20,114 bases of DNA. Origin: Lingula anatina (lineage: Eukaryota; Brachiopoda; Lingulata; Lingulida; Lingulidae). Below are positions 17,945 through 20,114 of the stretch, one piece after another; position 1 is the stretch's first letter, and each line of letters begins with the position of its first letter. The notes below the pieces were generated by a model that saw nothing but the letters and a program-made list of their open reading frames with translations, was not told where the DNA came from and searched no databases. The position numbers and the translations under genes are program-made. The stretch spans positions 13,132 through 33,245 of the forward strand of contig NW_019773853.1 in the NCBI RefSeq assembly GCF_001039355.2, in the 5' to 3' direction.

Positions 17945-20114
17945 ATGGCGATCAAGGCGGCCATCGGTTCCGTTTCAATGTACTTCATCATTACGCTCTT
18001 CACGTCATATCTATGCCCTGTGCGAGCATTGCCTGAACCTCCGCCCCCTCTCGGTTCCGCAACACTTAGCTGCCCCGAGAACTGCACATTGACGTTCACC
18101 GAAAAGGGCCAAAGATTACTACGCCAACTACTTGGGATGAATTTCAGATACACTGTAATTGTTCCAAATGTGACGGTTGCTAGTTACTCAACATTAACTG
18201 ACAGAGGTCTAAAGGGGATGGAATTGACTTACAGATGGATGTTATTGAATAATTTGACCGCCTTGCCCTATTTGCAAGCGTATCCATACTTCGTTGTCCT
18301 TTCACTGTGGACTCTCAAACATGATGTTTATGATTTTGAGGTCGATATAGTCCAGAAGCCCGACTCTTGTTGGGAACACTTAAATTTAGAATGTCGTCTG
18401 TACTGCATAACATCCGCCATTTTGATTAGCATTTCAGACGCAATGACGGACGTATCATTAAATGACGGAGACTTGCAACTGTGTGTAAAGTCATATCTCA
18501 GGAATTTGTCACTTCCATTGGAAGGACGCACTGGCTGTAGTCAAAACATGTTATATAACCGCTCAAAGGAAAATGTGACTCTTGACTACGTGAGGACACC
18601 ATACCTCGTGCATGTAGTGGCTTTTATTGTCCAAATTTTCTTTACTGGAACCCTCTTTTTCTTTCTCCCTCTCTTGATACTTAAGGCAGTTCCGTCAAGA
18701 TATTCAGTGTATCTTAGCGACGTGGCCAAGGAAGAGCTGCAACAATTTGAATACTACAACAACTTGACGCCTTTCAGCGAATTATTTTTTGCCCCAATGG
18801 GTAACAGATGCCTTACCATTCTATATAGGGTATTGGCATTTTTGATGGTTCACGCAATGATAATTTTTTTGGTAGTGACCAACCTAATACAGTATCCATT
18901 TATTTGGGAGGGTAATTGTGCGTTTACGGAATTATTCCAGGTATCTACTTTGACTTGGATATATTCACACCCTGTATCGTCTGCATATACTTGTATACTC
19001 TTGGATATTCAGCCTTGGGTGGGTTATCTTGGTTTCGCAGTCGCACTCACACTCTGGAGCTTTGTGTTTGTTGTCTTTGTCACACCCGTTCACACCTACC
19101 GTAATCTGGCATCCGGGGCTTTTTTTAAGGATATCGGTGTCACATTTTTAGCCAATCGAAATGCAGGGTTCCCGCCAAGTCACATTTGTCTCGTGACATC
19201 CCTAAGATATCACCTTGAACCGCGCATTTTCTTCCGCATTTTGAAGAAAGCCTTTAAATCCAATTTTTTGTATTCAGTGCTTATGCCCTTTATTATGCCC
19301 TTTATGCCAGTAGGGTTCTTATTCTTGGTCATGCTAGGAATGCAGCTCAGCAAAATGGATTGTAACCCAGTGTTGAGAAGATTGAAACTTCCATATGCAT
19401 TTATTTCTTTATTTCCTTTCCTTTATTTCGTCTTTCTTTTGATTGACTCGTGTTCAACAATATGCTGGGTAGTCACATTTACTGTAGCTGGTTTTTTCAT
19501 GAACAGCGATCAGAACCTTCCCTATTTAGTGTTCTTGGTCTCAGGGGCCTACTACATCTATCGACCATTTCACACCATGCAGGAGAAATATCGCACACTC
19601 AAGACCATTGTGTTTAAGGCCTACGACGAATGCCGCAAAGCAAAACATTTCTCTGACTCATCAATTGGTATCGCGACAGGAGAGGACGCTGAAACCTTTC
19701 GCCTCTTGGAGGTCACTTCTTCCAACTATTTCTCAGGAGCCAACGATAGCACACGACACTGCCGACGTATTCAAATTGAGCGCCAACCGTCCTACCTGCA
19801 CGCATGCGGGATCAGAAAAATGGAGAAGGCTCTTTGGATACAATTGTACACTCGGATTCTTCCTCTGAAAAGGCAACTTCTGTGTGCTGTAATCCTTTCT
19901 CTTCATTCAGTTATGATTGTAGTTGTGATAATGTTCGCTCTGCATGCTTATCATCAAGTTCAACGCTTGAAGACAATAGGGAAGTCATTTGCGTCCCTTG
20001 CGGCTGCAGCACTTCCGCAACTGATAATCAACTTCATACGGGCGCCTACAGAACAAACCATACAGGAAGAGCAATGGCAATCTATGGCAACAGATATGAT
20101 ACTTGAATATATGG
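17945..20114 (+). CDS. Large multipass membrane protein with signal peptide and glycosylated ectodomain, C-terminus beyond the window
   Basis: An open frame of 723 codons runs from the ATG at 17945 (context AAGAAAATGG) to the window edge without a stop or intron. Residues 1-28 are a signal peptide (cleavage after PVRA), followed by a Pro-rich linker (LPEPPPP). The ectodomain, about 29-218, has seven cysteines (43, 47, 142, 150, 154, 180, 198) and six Asn-x-Ser/Thr sites (46, 75, 103, 187, 205, 210). Hydrophobic spans lie at about 219-246, 290-320, 358-382, 441-470, 484-502, 505-525, 530-546 and 645-671. Between the last two is a polar, probably cytosolic loop (about 547-640) starting YRPFHTMQEKYRTLK. 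I do not recognise the family: no GPCR, channel pore, transporter or enzyme motif is evident. Signalling or transport is possible but unsupported. The reading frame itself is very secure. Confidence 0.85.
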   Translation, partial: MAIKAAIGSVSMYFIITLFTSYLCPVRALPEPPPPLGSATLSCPENCTLTFTEKGQRLLRQLLGMNFRYTVIVPNVTVASYSTLTDRGLKGMELTYRWMLLNNLTALPYLQAYPYFVVLSLWTLKHDVYDFEVDIVQKPDSCWEHLNLECRLYCITSAILISISDAMTDVSLNDGDLQLCVKSYLRNLSLPLEGRTGCSQNMLYNRSKENVTLDYVRTPYLVHVVAFIVQIFFTGTLFFFLPLLILKAVPSRYSVYLSDVAKEELQQFEYYNNLTPFSELFFAPMGNRCLTILYRVLAFLMVHAMIIFLVVTNLIQYPFIWEGNCAFTELFQVSTLTWIYSHPVSSAYTCILLDIQPWVGYLGFAVALTLWSFVFVVFVTPVHTYRNLASGAFFKDIGVTFLANRNAGFPPSHICLVTSLRYHLEPRIFFRILKKAFKSNFLYSVLMPFIMPFMPVGFLFLVMLGMQLSKMDCNPVLRRLKLPYAFISLFPFLYFVFLLIDSCSTICWVVTFTVAGFFMNSDQNLPYLVFLVSGAYYIYRPFHTMQEKYRTLKTIVFKAYDECRKAKHFSDSSIGIATGEDAETFRLLEVTSSNYFSGANDSTRHCRRIQIERQPSYLHACGIRKMEKALWIQLYTRILPLKRQLLCAVILSLHSVMIVVVIMFALHAYHQVQRLKTIGKSFASLAAAALPQLIINFIRAPTEQTIQEEQWQSMATDMILEYM

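Noticed and set aside
17899-18531. Minus-strand frames opposite the membrane-protein gene, and short plus-strand frames at 18916, 19608 and 19804
   Set aside because: They overlap the long 723-codon frame, which shows signal peptide, glycosylation sites and membrane spans.
1-20114. tRNA genes, CRISPR arrays or bacterial-type operons
   Set aside because: No tRNA B-box with a foldable cloverleaf, no regularly spaced direct repeats with unique spacers, and the spliced genes show the DNA is eukaryotic.

Overview
This is a eukaryotic, intron-containing, AT-rich genomic window. Two partly or fully readable protein-coding genes lie in a background of decayed mobile elements and microsatellites. The gene content (a small secreted protein built only of mucin/CILP-type WxxW domains, next to a large orphan multipass membrane protein) and the repeat content (Tc1, Penelope-like and LINE remnants, a TAA-flanked MITE) fit a marine invertebrate. 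A lophotrochozoan such as a mollusc is my guess, by inference only.

Layout. 1-255: decayed C-terminal end of a LINE-type ORF2. 256-4035: no gene; it holds old, diverged local duplications (about 590-860, 1736-2330, 2517-3065 and 3221-3535, with a further partial copy at 5990-6290). 4036-5254: a Tc1-like element with TA at its ends, about 347-bp inverted arms and a broken C-terminal DD34E transposase. 5255-7080: no gene seen, one short hairpin.

About 7080-15245 (+): a complete gene of one non-coding and seven coding exons. The spliced CDS is 909 nt and encodes a 302-residue secreted protein: signal peptide plus three tandem WxxW (CysD-like) domains. Each domain comes from two exons with the same intron phases (1-0-1). 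Its 5.2-kb second intron carries an A-rich tract, a 528-bp MITE with TAA flanks, microsatellites, a G-rich degenerate repeat and a perfect NRF-1-like palindrome.

15246-17040: intergenic, with a Penelope-like reverse-transcriptase fragment showing YVDD. About 17040-20114 (+): a second gene with a non-coding first exon, a 790-bp intron and an unusually long uninterrupted coding exon. It encodes at least 723 residues (signal peptide, glycosylated ectodomain, about eight membrane spans) and runs off the right edge.

Both genes are on the plus strand and both products enter the secretory pathway. Nothing in the sequence shows that they work together. The WxxW protein is best read as a mucus or matrix component, and the membrane protein is an orphan to me.
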